Source: Saccopteryx bilineata (Eukaryota; Chordata; Mammalia; Chiroptera; Emballonuridae). From it: a stretch of DNA of 64,000 nucleotides. The translations under genes were made by a program, and so were the position numbers. The DNA is taken from positions 10,727,632-10,791,631 of the forward strand of contig NC_089493.1 of NCBI RefSeq assembly GCF_036850765.1, given 5' to 3'. Each line of letters starts with the position of its first letter. The first letter of the stretch is position 1. A model generated the notes under the pieces. The model ran no database searches and was not told the DNA's origin. It was given only the letters and a program-made list of their open reading frames with translations. Shown here piece by piece: positions 31,800 through 43,539 of the stretch.

Positions 31800-32280
31800 C
31801 CCGACAGGACACAAAATAACGGTTATAAACTTGTTTGTTCAGGTCAGACAGACATGAAGGATGGACACCCAGGAGCATTTGGGAAGTCCGCTGGACGCAG
31901 ACACGGTCAGGGAATCCCTCCGTCGGCAGCCAGGTGGGCAGCCACAGTCCAGTAAACTGCTTTGTTGCTTTCAACATTTCAGAGTCCATTAGCCGGGCCA
32001 GGTGCTGGGGACCCATGGTGAGGGAGGCAACGTCCACTCTTTCAAGAGACTCGGGGGTGGCAGGAATCAGCCAGAGGCCAGAGCCTGCAGAGGCGGCGGG
32101 AGTGGCTGATCTAAATACAGCCGCCCCATGGAAGGCGCGGGGCTGCTGCGTAATCGTAATCGAGACCCCCAAGGACCATCCATTACTCATCCAACCATCT
32201 GCGCCAGCTGGCCACCTCCTTTGAGTCACTTCTATCAGAGCCTTCTCGGCTGCCGCCAGGTATTTAAAATGAGGAGGTGG
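31800..32280. promoter_or_regulatory. Candidate enhancer block
   Basis: Unique DNA with a doubled homeodomain core taatcgtaatcg (32151-32162), cattactcat, an E-box CAGCTG (32205-32210), AP-1 TGAGTCA (32222-32228), and ggtatttaaaatgagg. Motif density is high. Conservation not tested. Confidence 0.4.
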
Positions 32281-32589
32281 ATGGGGGCAATCCTGGATGG
32301 GGTGGGCGGTGAGGTATCCTCGCCTGCCTCCCACCCCAGACCTCTCCACCTCCCCGAGCTCCCAGCTCCTCCCACTCCCCTCTCCTTACCTTCTGGGGGC
32401 TGGCGGTGGCTCACCTGGAATGCCCTTCTTCCCCTTACTGCGCCTGGGCTCCACCTCCTTCTTTGCAAAGTCCCTCCTCAGGGATGCCACTGCTAGTCTG
32501 GGAACCAGCTGTTACTCCCCTGTCATAAATGATAATTTGTGGGTTTATTTGTCAGTTTCCACTCAGGACAAGTGCAGAGGGAAGACCTA

Positions 32590-32790
32590 ATTCACCTTTG
32601 TGCCTCCAACACCAACCACAGAACCTGGCACACAGTAGGCACTCACGAGTGAACAGATGAGTGAATGAATGAATGAGTGAACAGATGAATGAATGAATGA
32701 GTGAGTGAACAGATGAATGAATGAATGAATGAATGAGTGAGTGAACAGATGAATGAATGAATGAATGAATGAATGAATGAAGAGCATCAC
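32590..32790 (+). repeat. L2 3' tail with (TGAA)n microsatellite
   Basis: The L2 end (ctggcacacagtaggcactc) runs straight into 32641-32780, a (TGAA)n array with interspersed acagatga and gtga units in a quasi-higher-order pattern. Confidence 0.85.
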
Positions 32791-32879
32791 TGCCAGCTCT
32801 GTGCTAGTTGTCTGTTGTCATCTTGTCACCAGCCCATTTGTCTAAAGCTGGGACCTTTCCTGCCAGAATCCCCTGCTGT

Positions 32880-33355
32880 TACAGGTTAAATTGTATCCCT
32901 CTAAAATTCGTATGTGGAAGTCCTAGTCGCCAGAACCTCAGGATGTCACCGTATTGGGGGATAGGGTCCTTGTAGATGTGATTAGTGAAGAGGAGGTTCA
33001 TATTGGAGTAGGCTGTTTCTCCTCTATCATAAATTATGACAGAATAGAGTCCCATCCTACTCCGATATGACCGAAGTCCTTATAAAAAGGGGGCGCTTGG
33101 ACACAGACGTGCACACACAGAGAGAACACCGGAGCAAGGGGAAGGTAGAGGCGAGGCCGATGCGTCTCCAGCCGAGTTAGCCAGTGGTTCCAGTAAACTC
33201 CCAGAAGCTCGGGAGAGGCCAGATTCCCCATCACAGCCTCGGAGAAAACCAGCCCTGCCCACATTTTGATCTTCGACCTCCAGCCTCTGGCACTGTGCTA
33301 GAATGCACTTCTGCTGTCTAAGCGGCCCGTCTGTGGTATCGTTACAGCAGTCCGG
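32880..33355 (+). mobile_element. MLT1 (ERVL-MaLR) LTR fossil
   Basis: It starts ttaaattgtatccctctaaa and passes gaacctcaggatgtcaccgt and agtccttataaaaagggg to tcgacctccagcctctggca, matching the MLT1 sense consensus. An extra segment at about 33000-33060 is unexplained. Confidence 0.75.
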
Positions 33356-33437
33356 GGGACCATGCATCTTCCAGTTAGATATCACCTGTGAGACACGCCT
33401 GTGAAATTGGAAGGTGACTGTTATTCTTTTATTATTG

Positions 33438-33619
33438 ATTTTTGTTTTTTGGTTTTTTCAGTATTAATTTGGGAGAAGGGGAAAGGGAAACGCTGATTTG
33501 TTGTTCCACTTATTTTGTATTCATTGGTTGATACTTGTATGTGCCCTGACTAGGGATCGAACCTGCAACCTTGGCATATTGGGACAATGCTCCAACCAAC
33601 TGAACTACCTGCTCAGGGC
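33438..33619 (-). mobile_element. tRNA-derived SINE (VES-like)
   Basis: On the minus strand: gccctgagcaggtagttcag (A box), ggttcgatccctagtcaggg (B box), then acatacaagtatcaaccaat and an A-rich tail. It is diverged from the young copies. Confidence 0.8.
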
Positions 33620-34664
33620 CTGACTGTTATTCTTAAGGGGCCGAGAGCGTTGGGGCTGACCACTTCCTCACAGGTAGGCCTCCCTGAGGAACCTAGACAC
33701 AGGTGCCTCTCCAGCTGACCTGGGCTCTGGGGCTCCCCAGTCGCTCCCTGGCACTGAGGCCTGGGGCTCAGCACGATGACTGTTTCCCCCGTCTTCCACG
33801 CCCCCAGCTGCTCCCACACTCAGCAAGCCTCACTCCTCTAACGAAGCCCTCACTCCCATGTCACTTGCAGTGGCTCTGTCTCCCTGATCTCGCTTCAGAA
33901 TGCCACGGTGACAGCACGGTGCTCTTGATGAGCCAGAGACCTGCCAACCTCTGTCCCCACCCTCCAAGGTCATACCAGCTTCATCAGAAAGGCAGTGAAC
34001 AGGCCACCAGGAGTGGCTGGCAGGTCTCTGAGCTGTTCACTCACAGTGACAGTCACAGTGACAGGTGCGCTGACAGTGAATTTTCATCACTCAGCTGTCA
34101 CGCTGATCCGGGTCATGCCCACCCAAGTGGGCCCTCTTTCTGGGGCGAGCTCATTATTTGCCCACAAAAGCAAGTGCTGCATCCCCAATACCCCTGCCCG
34201 CATCGTGCAAAGCTGGACGGGGTGAGAAGGCTTTCCTGGTGGGGCGGGGAGATTAGCCACAGACACCACGTGGGCTCCAGGGTGGCGTGTGCAGCCAGCT
34301 CCCATCAGGTCCCCACCACACTCTGCCACTTGCCCCAACTAGTTGTCCCAAAGCAAGGTCCCAAGGAGAACCAGCTTTGGGCATGTCTCCCAGTGAGGAA
34401 GGGTCAGTGCTTACGTTTCAACAGATTCCTCTAAGGCCTAGAAACCCACAGGAGCCCGTGAATCTGACACAAAACCCACAAGGCATTCTCAGACTCTGAA
34501 AGCACCTGCACTTGCCCATGACCTGCCTTCCACCATCCGAGGGACACTTCCCTCCCCCTGCAGGCACCCCCAGCTCCTGGGACCCCTGCATGCTATGCCC
34601 GCTTGCCTCCATACCGAGCACTCAGCTTCTTAGCCACCTGGTCTGAGCATGGGCCAAGAGACAG
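33620..34664. other. Unique sequence with TGACAG cluster
   Basis: No gene is seen. TGACAG (TALE/MEIS-type site) occurs at 34047, 34059 and 34071, exactly 12 bp apart, and inverted at 34095-34100, in enhancer-like sequence extending to about 34180. Confidence 0.35.
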
Positions 34665-34800
34665 ATATCACTATCCCCACTTTCTAGAGGAGAAACTGAG
34701 TCCTGGAGGGGTAATGACGTGCCCAACACCACACAGAGCACGGGTACTGAAGCTGGGACAAGCCTCTGCTTCCCACACCAGAGTGGTGCTTGTCAAGCTC
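34665..34800 (-). repeat. MIR fossil (antisense)
   Basis: ctatccccactttctagagg agaaactgagtcctgg is the antisense MIR core. Confidence 0.75.
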
Positions 34801-35034
34801 TATTGAGTGGATGCTTAAAATGCAAGCCCCATGCCCATTGGTTCTGGTTCAGCAGGTCCACTGAGACTCAGAAACAGATGAGAGGGTCCATGGCGCACAC
34901 TGGGGAAGGGGTGTCGTCGATGCTTTCCCCATAGAGAGGTCATTTCCTCACCTGACCATGTTCTCCTAGCAGTTCGCCAGCAGGGACCTCTCCCTCTGCA
35001 CAACCCTACAGTGCATCGCAGCTGAGCCCCTTGT

Positions 35035-35240
35035 GCTGGAAGTGGTTCACATCCCGGCTCCTCCACTTACCAGCTCAGTGACCTTGGAGGAGACATTTAA
35101 GCTTGTATTGATTTTTTCATCTGTAAAATGGGGAAAACACTAAGGACCTATCTCAGCACGAAATCAGTTGATATAGGGAAAATGCTTGGAACAGCTCCTA
35201 GCCCATCATAAGCTCTCCATAACTATTAGTTATCATTACT
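35035..35240 (+). repeat. MIR fossil (sense)
   Basis: cccggctcctccacttacca gctcagtgaccttgg ... tttttcatctgtaaaatggg matches the sense consensus. Confidence 0.85.
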
Positions 35241-35489
35241 ATCACAACTATTCTTGTGGTTGTTATTACTATTTCAAGTGTGTCTGTGTTACCTACACAA
35301 TAAGATTCTAAACTCCTAAGGCACAGAGCTTAGCACAGGCTCCAATATGTCATAGCTACTCAATAAATACTCACCGAGTATATAAATTAATCATTACATG
35401 CATAAATAATCAAATCTCAAAACTAAGACATAAGGGCATGGATCATGATCATGGAAACAATATCATAAGTAACATTATCGATCACTTGT
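35241..35489 (+). repeat. L2 3' fragment and AT-rich sequence
   Basis: 35305-35375 (aaggcacagagcttagcaca ... tactcaataaatactcac) looks like an L2 3' end. The remainder is AT-rich and unclassified. Confidence 0.45.
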
Positions 35490-35625
35490 TGGTCAATTAC
35501 TGTGTTCCAAGACTCAGACTGAGCAGTTTATATGGATAGCTGATTTAATTGTCACAGTTACTCAGGGGGTGGGCACTACTTGCAGTGAGAAGACTGAGGC
35601 ACAGAGAAGTTAAGCAATGTGTCTA
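35490..35625 (-). repeat. MIR fossil (antisense)
   Basis: agtgagaagactgaggcaca gagaagttaagcaatg is the antisense core. Confidence 0.75.
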
Positions 35626-35739
35626 TGTTTTTGAGCCACCAAGCGATGATATTTTATCACAGATTTTCTAAGGCAAGACCTCACACACTTAAGCACAACA
35701 CTGTATGTCCGATTTTTCTTGTTAGGAACTTTCTCCAGG

Positions 35740-36110
35740 AGAGAAACTGAATCTTGTCCATCTTTATTTCCCCAGTACCAGGCAGAGGACTTCACATGAA
35801 TTAGGCATTCAAGAAAATGTTTAATGGGTGTGTCTTCATGGATGGATGGATGGATGGATGGATGGATGGATGGATGGATGGATGGATGATGGATGGATGG
35901 ATGGATAGATGAGAGGATGGATGAGAGGATGAATGAGAGGATGGATGGATGGGTGGATGAACAGATTGGATGGGTAATAAATGGATAGATGGACAGATGG
36001 GCAAATGGGTGGATAGATGGATGGATGGATGAATAGATGGATGGATGAGTGGATGGATGGATGGATGGAAGGATGGGTGGATGAATGTTGGATGAATGTG
36101 TCTTTGGGAG
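35740..36110 (+). repeat. L2 3' tail with (ATGG)n microsatellite
   Basis: L2 relic (ctttatttccccagtaccag gcagaggacttcac) followed by about 275 bp of (ATGG)n/(GGAT)n with scattered interruptions (35836-36110). Confidence 0.85.
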
Positions 36111-36594
36111 AGCTGGCAGGTACCTGAATGAGTGCTCAGATGGCAGAATGGGTGAGTGGATGGGTGTCTAAGTAAATAGGAGACTGAGTAAGTTGGAGAA
36201 TGGGAAGATGGGTGAGTATATGGGTAGGAGAGAGAGAATGCCCTCCACATGTTACTCTGCAGAGTGATGCTTGAACAATTACATGCATAAACAGATGTGC
36301 ATTTGGAGACAAAAGAAGCTGCACAATAGTTGTTGGCAGTGCTGTTCCTGGAAGGGAGACAGAGGCGGGGAAGGCACCTCTGGGTTACAGGAAGAGGCGT
36401 CATCTCCTTCAACATCTTCAGTCTGAAAGAGCCCAGGGCTCCAGAGTGAAGGCACTAATTCGATTTCATTAAAGTGAAATAGATTTCCTAGCACTGGGAG
36501 AGCTAGTTCATTAAGCGAATATATGCTCTACTGGCAGGAGGCATGGGAAGGGCCAGCCAGCCACAGCCTACCAGAGAATGCTCCAATTTGGGGC
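36111..36594. other. Unique intergenic sequence
   Basis: No gene is seen. The first 120 bp is a decayed continuation of the (ATGG)n array. Confidence 0.3.
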
Positions 36595-37015
36595 AACATT
36601 CAGGTTCTGAGCACCCGCTTTATGCCAGTGCCTGCACTGGGCATTGGGTATGCAACAGTGAATTGGGCAGAATTACTTCTTCCAGTAACTCCCAGTCTCA
36701 GGGAGAGGCAGACATACAAGGAGACAGGACAAAGGTAAGCAGCATAGAAGAACGTCTGACCTGTGCCCTGGGGAGTCCCAGGGTTTGGGTGGAGGAAAGG
36801 AGGGAGACAAGGGAGGCTGGCGGAGCTGGTGTGAGGTTCATGCACCACAGTTTGCAGGAGGAAGGTTGCATCCCCGAAGTGATAACTGTACAAAACCAAA
36901 AGAGAAGCAAAGGGAGGGGGCAGGAGTTCAACCAGTTGTTCAAAAATATCTACTGAACATCAACTACGTGCCAGGTATGTTCCAAGTGTTGGACTTTCAC
37001 TGGAGAAGACCGACA
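36595..37015 (-). repeat. L2 fossils (antisense)
   Basis: 36595-36760 (gcacccgctttatgccagtg cctgcactgggcattgggta) and 36930-37015 (tctactgaacatcaactacg tgccaggtatgttcc) are two antisense L2 3' starts. Confidence 0.55.
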
Positions 37016-37179
37016 GGGTGCTGGAGCTCGGGGGAGCAACCTGGAGTTTTAAAGTGCTGGAATTAACAGTGGGGAGTTGCGAACATACAAAAGATGGTCA
37101 GCGCCCAGGCCCAGATAAGGTCACCCAAAGAGAGTCAGAGGAGTGGTTTGTTTTATTTCATTCTCCTTCTCAGAGCGAG

Positions 37180-37640
37180 AACTCCTTTCACAGCATCATT
37201 GACAGGTGGCCACCCATCTCCTACTTGTATGCTCCAGTGACGAGGGGCTCACTACCAGCCAAGGCCATCCTGCCTGCCTTTGGAACTTCTTGTTAGTGTG
37301 TTCTTTCATAGGCGGACTCACGTCTTCCTCCTAGTTTTAGTCCTTTGTTCTGGTCCGGTCTTCTGGGAAAGAGCTCACCCAGTCAGCTCCGTCTCTGTCC
37401 TGACCTGCTAACGCCAACAGGTATGGCTCACCACACCTTCCTTTTTAATTTTTTTTTCCTTTCATTCATTTATTTTTTTGAAAACAGAACTCCAGGTTTC
37501 TTTGGAGGGTGTCGTGCCTTCCCCACTTCCAGCTCCCATCTCAGAAAATGACGGTCTTATTTTAATTTCTGAGTCATGACCTTAGGGACGAGAGGAAGAG
37601 GAGACATTTAAACCTAAGAGACTTTCCTGCCCACCCCTTT
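37180..37640. repeat. CR1/L3-like fossil, weak
   Basis: tgctccagtgacgaggggct cactaccagccaaggccatc ... tggaacttcttgttagtg resembles a CR1/L3-type mammalian repeat. Boundaries and orientation are uncertain. Confidence 0.35.
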
Positions 37641-39564
37641 GTTAAACACCCCAGCTTAGCTGCTCTTGGTTGTCCGAGGAGCTACCCTGGCTTGTTTTTG
37701 TCTCCGGGGTGGAGCCTCCACTCCGGGGATCGGCTCACATGGAACCAGTGGCTGTGCCGGGAGTCGCAGACGGCCAGCCCTGCTGTCCACCACAGCCCCT
37801 TCCTGGTGGCCCCTCACCTGGTGGCCCTTCCTGGTGGCCCCTCACCTTGCACAGCCCCTTTGTGAGGAGACTGGACCCAGTTGAGCGTTCCTCCTTGAAT
37901 GGGATGTTCTTTGGCCCTCCCTGATCTGGACGGACCTCAAACTCAAAATATGCACTGTCCCTGTTTTTCTTCAGTTGAATGTCGTCTGGGTAAGCAACTT
38001 TCTCCCGCCAGCCATGGCCCTGTGAGCTTCCAGCCAGCGGGCCAGCTTCTCCTCCGCCCGCCCCTGCCCGGTTTTCCCCGGCGGGGGAGGGAAATCAGGC
38101 TCCTGAGCTCTCTCCATGACTTAATTCTGCTGTGCACAGTGGGACTCCGCAGGTCTGGGCTGTCCCACCCTGCGTGTGTTGCAAAGGCAGGTCGGGCCCT
38201 TGACTGGCTCCTGGGAGATAACACCTGAGCTCTTGGAGTAATCTGCTGACAAGAAGGTCTGTGGGCCACGCCTGATAGTCTCTACACAGTGTGGTTTACG
38301 GCGGGGGCCTTGGGCCATAAGGTGTCAGTGGACCTCTGGAAGGACTGGAAACTGAGTAAGGTCAGCTAGGTAGACATCGGCATGACTGAGTGGACACTGA
38401 GGCTCAGGAGAGTGTCTGTGTCTGTGTTGCCCGCTGGTCTCTCCTGGACGCTGCCCTACGCACCTTAACCCCTGCTGATTTTCATCTGGAGCCTTTCGCT
38501 GTTATCAACTATCACCTTCAGTAAAATCACTCTCTTCCTAGCAAACCGTCAAACCTAAGGGCGGCCTGAACACATCAGCTGTGACGTCTGCACCCCAGCC
38601 TCAGGCCCCCGGAACGTGAGCCCGAAGCCCAGGTTCTCAGGTCTCCAGCCCCGTGTCCTACCCTCCATGCTGCTCCCTGTGCCTTGAGCTGCAGACAACA
38701 GCCCAGGCTCAGCTCGCCACAGATTCCTCCTAAAATGCCATCTGAGTTTTGCTTGACAGACAGTAGAGCTGGGTCCCACAGGCTAACCTTGTAGGCCTAA
38801 CTGTCCCACACACACCACGGCGGATTTCTCGCTGTGACAGCGGCACGATTTACAGCTTCTATGGGCCGCTCCTGGGTCTGAGGTCCAGGATGGAAATTCA
38901 CAGTGAGCTAAGCTTGCAAGCTCAGCCCAGCCTGAGAGCCGCTGTCACCGTCCCCTGACAAGCCACTGCTGTCTGCTCGCTGCCGAGTGAGCCACCTCCC
39001 GAGACCTCACAGCTCCAGTTCCTAAAACTGCTAAAGGCCCCTGAGAGCTCCGAGTAGCACTTCCGCTCATATCCTAGGCCATGGAGGGCCAGAGGTGGCC
39101 GTGGCCTTGTCAGCATGAGGGCCCCTGCATACCCCCAAGAGGAAGGAAGGCCAGAGCTTCCCTTTGCAGGATGGATGCAGAATCTTCAAAGAGATGGTTT
39201 TCCTTGGCAAGATGTAAAAGAATGGGAAACAGCCAAGTCTGAGAGCAAAGAAAATCCTATTTGGTGATTTCATAGCTGGGCCTGAGTCTGGCCTGGCCCC
39301 ACAAGGCTGGCTGGGAAGGACGCTGTCCTCATGACCCATGGCCACGGTGAGGCCACCTCCTCCAGCCCCGCCCCCTCCTCCCCCTCAGGTCTCTAACCTC
39401 TCAGGGAGCAGGCGGGCCTGGCCCAGAGGGATCTGTCTGTCCCCTGGCTAATGGAGGCCTGGGGCTGTGAGAGGGGCAACTTCATATCCTCTTGTTAAAT
39501 TTTAGCTTCCTCTTTAGCCAAGAGGCTCAGCTTCTAAAGACGAGACTGGACTCTGAATAGTATT
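37641..39564. other. Unique intergenic sequence
   Basis: No gene is supported. Contains a short tandem ctggtggcccctcac at 37801-37850 and a GC-rich inverted repeat at 38052-38089. 39490-39600 is AT-balanced and enhancer-like. Confidence 0.3.
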
Positions 39565-39745
39565 TGTTCAGTGCTTGTGGGTTTATTTATAAAACCCTTT
39601 TGCAACCATGATCCCACTTGATCTTCATGATGATTCCCAACACTGGGCAGGGCAGGAGTGGTTGCTACTCCCACCCCAGGCTCTTACACAGGGCACAGAA
39701 TCAGAGAGGTCATATGGCTAGAGGGCAGAGTCAGGAGACACAGTA
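39565..39745 (-). repeat. MIR fossil (antisense), diverged
   Basis: atcccacttgatcttcatga ... cacagaatcagagaggtcat atggctagagggcag follows antisense MIR. Confidence 0.6.
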
Positions 39746-39809
39746 CACATCATCACCCAGATGTGTTGGCTCCAGGAAGAAGGGAAACTGCCCCCTGGAA
39801 GACCCCGCT

Positions 39810-40210
39810 GGGCTCTGCTGCCATGTAGCTTTGTTCAAGCCGTCCCCTCCACCAGGATCCCGGCCCCTAGCTACTAGTTGGGCTCCTACTCATCCTGCAG
39901 AGCCCCACCTAAATGTCTCCTTCCAAAACACTCCAGAATACCCGTGGGTCAGCTGATTCTGTGATTCCCTGGGCTGTCAGAGCTGCTGGGATGACTTATC
40001 CCCTGGACCGTCAATCTGGGTTTGCCATTTACCTTTCTCATTGAGTCCCAAGCTCCTTGGGGACAGGGCTCTGTCTTTCAACTCTGCAGCCCCAGCCTTT
40101 AGCAGAGAGCTCGTCCCCAAGGACACACGCCCTTGACTGTTTATTGGCTGAATGAATGGATGACACATGCCCTTGATTGTTTATTGGCTGAATGAATGGA
40201 TGAAGGAATC
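39810..40210 (+). repeat. L2 3' end (sense)
   Basis: tcctactcatcctgcagagc ... gagtcccaagctccttgggg acagggctctgtcttt ... ttattggctgaatgaatgg is the L2 3' consensus. Its terminal 40 bp is tandemly duplicated (40122-40161 and 40162-40201). Confidence 0.8.
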
Positions 40211-40244
40211 CATGTATTTACTATCCACAGGGCAGATTTGCCCT

Positions 40245-40690
40245 TTTCTTTTTCTTTTCTTTTGCATTTATTTTAGTTACTCAAGCAGCACATAATCATG
40301 ATTATATTTTGACTGTAAGGAATTCAGACGCTACAGAAAAATCCCAATTCCCCCTTGTCCCCGCCCCCTCATTCTAGTCCTTCCCCTAGAGGCAGCCCCG
40401 CTGTCAGTTTGGGGTGTCTGCTTCCAGACTGCCTGACCTGCACTGACCCGCACTGACCCGTCTTCCTTACTCCATGTGACAGCCCAAGGCTCTGCGTCCT
40501 GTGTGTGTCTTTTAACACAAAGGATAGCCCACTGTACATCCTATTCTGCAACTCACTTCTACAGCAAAATGAGAGAACTTGGGTTCCCTCCTTGTCAGTC
40601 TCAGCGAGCTCCCTAGGCCTTCCTAGCTGCAGGCCTATTGTTTATTTATCTGGTCTCTTCCTGATGGGCATATAGGCCTTCCCCGGTTCT
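40245..40690 (-). repeat. L1M fragment (antisense)
   Basis: tttaacacaaaggatagccc actgtacatcctattctgca actcactt and attgtttatttatctggtct resemble antisense 3' L1M sequence. Confidence 0.5.
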
Positions 40691-41669
40691 CCCTCCGACA
40701 GTGACGTTGCAGTACCATTTCCCTTCCCAGGTGAGCACCTTCCAGATTCCTGCTGCAGCGCCAGGTCAGCTCTGGCCACCCCCCCCCCACGCCCCCTACC
40801 GCCGGGCAACGCACTCAGCAGAGGTCTGAAGATGGTCGGCATCTCCAAGTGCCTGAGAGCCACGTCATTTAGTCCGACCCTTGTGTGAGGTTTGTTACCA
40901 TTTATACAACACTCCACATGTGCTCACTGAGTCACTGCCTCAACAGCCCCAGGAACGAAGCACTCGTCACCTCCCAGGGGACAGTCACTGTGCTGTCGGG
41001 TGAACAGACACTCCTAGTTTGGGGGCAGCGGGGATGTGGGGTCGAAGCCTCAGAATCTTCCTCTGTCTCTCGGGGACTGCAGCCCCTGCCTCCAGGAATG
41101 CTGCAAGGGTTTCAACGAGATGAAGTGTCCCCTCTTCACGGGCGCTCCCCACCGGAATCCACACTGAGCCACCGGAATCCACACTGGTGTTCTGAGGCTG
41201 CCGCCCTGTTCGAAAGCCAGCTCAGCCCCACCCCGGGCTGACCTGTTCCACCACTTGTCCTCGTGTTGCCCCTGTTGACGGTAGGTCACAGCTGAGGGAC
41301 AGTATCTGGAAATACAAACTTCATGTTTTCTTATGTAACACAGGATTGGAAATTCACCTCGCGCCAAAGTCGCTGACGGTCAGTGTTGCAGGATCCAAAA
41401 AGATTTGTGTCGGGGCCAGCTGCCTCCCTCCAGCTCCTCCCTCCAGCTCCTCCTGGCACTGCCGAGCTGCCAAGGTTGGAGGAAAAGAAGACAGATCAGC
41501 AAAGGACCCGCCAGCGCCAAGGTGCAGCCTCCTGGTGAGGAGCTGTCCTGATCACAGTCACACAGCACGGAGGTCCTGAGCGGGGAGGAGGGCAGGGGAG
41601 AAGGCAGGGCTCCTAGGAAAGCCCCTCCTCGAAGGGGATCATGGATGGTTGACAGGTGGTCAGTGCTGG
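40691..41669. other. Unique intergenic sequence
   Basis: No gene is seen. A 20-bp tandem duplication (accggaatccacactg) lies at 41151-41190. Confidence 0.3.
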
Positions 41670-41830
41670 CTGACCTTGGCTTTGTTTCCTTATTACGTGA
41701 TGCTGAGCAAGTCACTCGCCCTCTCTGGGGCTTGGCCTTCTCATCCATGAAACGGAAATAGGGCGACTCTCCCACTCGGTTGTGGTAGCGGCTGGTGTAA
41801 GGTTCCTGGTGACTCGCGAAGTCTTAGTGC
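41670..41830 (+). repeat. MIR fossil (sense)
   Basis: gctgagcaagtcactcgccc tctctggggcttggccttct catccatgaaa fits sense MIR. Confidence 0.75.
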
Positions 41831-42361
41831 ATCAGACTTCCTGTTAGGGCACTCTCGGAGGGCAGAGCTAGGCTAACAGCTTGCTCAGGAGGCCAGGGTA
41901 AAGGAAGCAGGCCTCGGGCAGAAGCTAAGGAGAGGAGTCACAGGGTAAACCAATGGGAAAGGAGAGGAAAAGATGTGGACAGGAAGGAAAGACAGCAGTG
42001 CGCTTTCAAAGGGCCGTTTCCACCCCTCCCCCTTTTATTTACGTTCCTGTTAGGCCTATTGGCGGATGTGGCCTGGGTTGATCTCTGGCTGTGTCTGTGG
42101 ATGTAAGCGGGGCGCAGCCACTTCCCCTGTCCTCGGCAGGCTGGCCCCGTGTCCCTCCAACAGCACCTGCCACCGGAACTTGGAAGAACACTTAGAGCTG
42201 CAGCGTGGCCTCCTCTGGCTTTCTGAGGCTTTCTTCCGGTGGAAGGGTTTCCTGTGCTCGCCTCGCTCCGACCCACATAGTGCCCCAGCTTGCTGGCCCC
42301 GCACCCTAGCTCCCGGGCAAGGCCGAGGCGCCCCGCCTGCCCCAGGCCACAGGCCCAGGCT
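41831..42361. other. Unique intergenic sequence
   Basis: Nothing specific recognised. Confidence 0.3.
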
Positions 42362-42579
42362 GTGAGACAGAGACTCAGAGAGGGACAGAGACAGAGAACC
42401 GAAGCAAGAAGAGGAGAGAGACCAGACAGAGAGGAGATGGGGAGAAAAAGACAGGGTGAGAGAGAAAGAAGCCGGGGGACACAGAGAAAACCACACAGAC
42501 CTCCATCCAGGGAGCTAGGAACCCGGGGACACAGAGAGGGAGAGAGGGGCACACCAAGACGGCCACGAGACCGGTGTGA

Positions 42580-42628
<49 letters not shown>

Positions 42629-43170
42629 AGGGGAAGACAGAAGAGACAGAGGCACAGAGATGCAGAGAGAAGACGAGAGCTGATGGGACAGCAGCAGGGT
42701 GGGCACGGCACGAGGCACACAGCTACGCGCACGGTTGTTCGGCTTGTTCCATGGGACATCCGTACGAGTTTGGGGTGGGGGTGGGGATGGACCTGTTGTC
42801 AAACAAGTCAGGGGGAAAACACGGGGTAACACAGCAACAAGAAAGGTTTCTTTGCTTTGGACCTGCTAATGTCGCTGTGACTCTCCAGGAGGGGCCCTGG
42901 GGTTTCCTGGCTAATGTCAGCAGCACCGCCAGCAGGGACAAGGACGACAAAAACACTGAGAGATGCTGACGGGAAGAGTCAGAGGGAAACACGGACACGG
43001 AGAGACAGAGGCTTAGAGATAAAGGGAGAGGCAGGCAGACAGGACACGGCGAGAGAGCTCGGTGCAGACAGGCAGGGCAGAGACGACGTGAGGGCAGAGG
43101 CAGAAAGACGGGCAGGACCACAGAGACAGAGGAATCAGAGCCGAGAGACGGAGACCGAGGACAGAAAGTG
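42362..43170. repeat. Purine-rich (GA/GACA)n tract
   Basis: 42362-42720 and 42950-43170 are degenerate gagacagag-type repeats with a pure (GA)n core at 42588-42622. They are separated by about 230 bp of ordinary sequence. The purine strand is the plus strand, giving long arginine-rich or serine/leucine-rich spurious open frames. Confidence 0.9.
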
Positions 43171-43539
43171 ACGTGCAGTGCCACCCTGAAGGTCAGCCCA
43201 GGCCAGCCCTCGCTCATGATGAAACGGAGAGACCGGCAGAAGCGGCTCCCCCTGCAGCTGGCCCAAACACGCCTCCTCTCTCAGCGGGCCACTCGGAGGC
43301 TGCCCACACCCAGGACAGACTCCCCGGGGAAAGGCACTTCACCTGCAGCAAAACAAACCCAGCCACCCCTGCAAGGAAGGCGGGAAACAGACATCCCCCC
43401 AGCAGCCAAGGCAGTGAGCAGCGGGCCAGAGGCCACGGGGGGTGACATGCCTGGCAGGTCCCTGTCCCTGCTTCAGAGAAACTCAGACGACGAGTCAGGG
43501 GTTGCCACCACAACGTGGCTTGGCTTCCGGAGGGCAAGG
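43171..43539. other. Unique intergenic sequence
   Basis: Nothing specific recognised. Confidence 0.3.

Noticed and set aside
35801..36415. 204-codon His/Pro/Ser-rich minus open frame
   Set aside because: Produced by the (ATGG)n microsatellite.
41938..42759. 273-codon Ser/Leu-rich minus open frame
   Set aside because: It is the complement of the (GA/GACA)n purine tract, which rarely makes stop codons on that strand.
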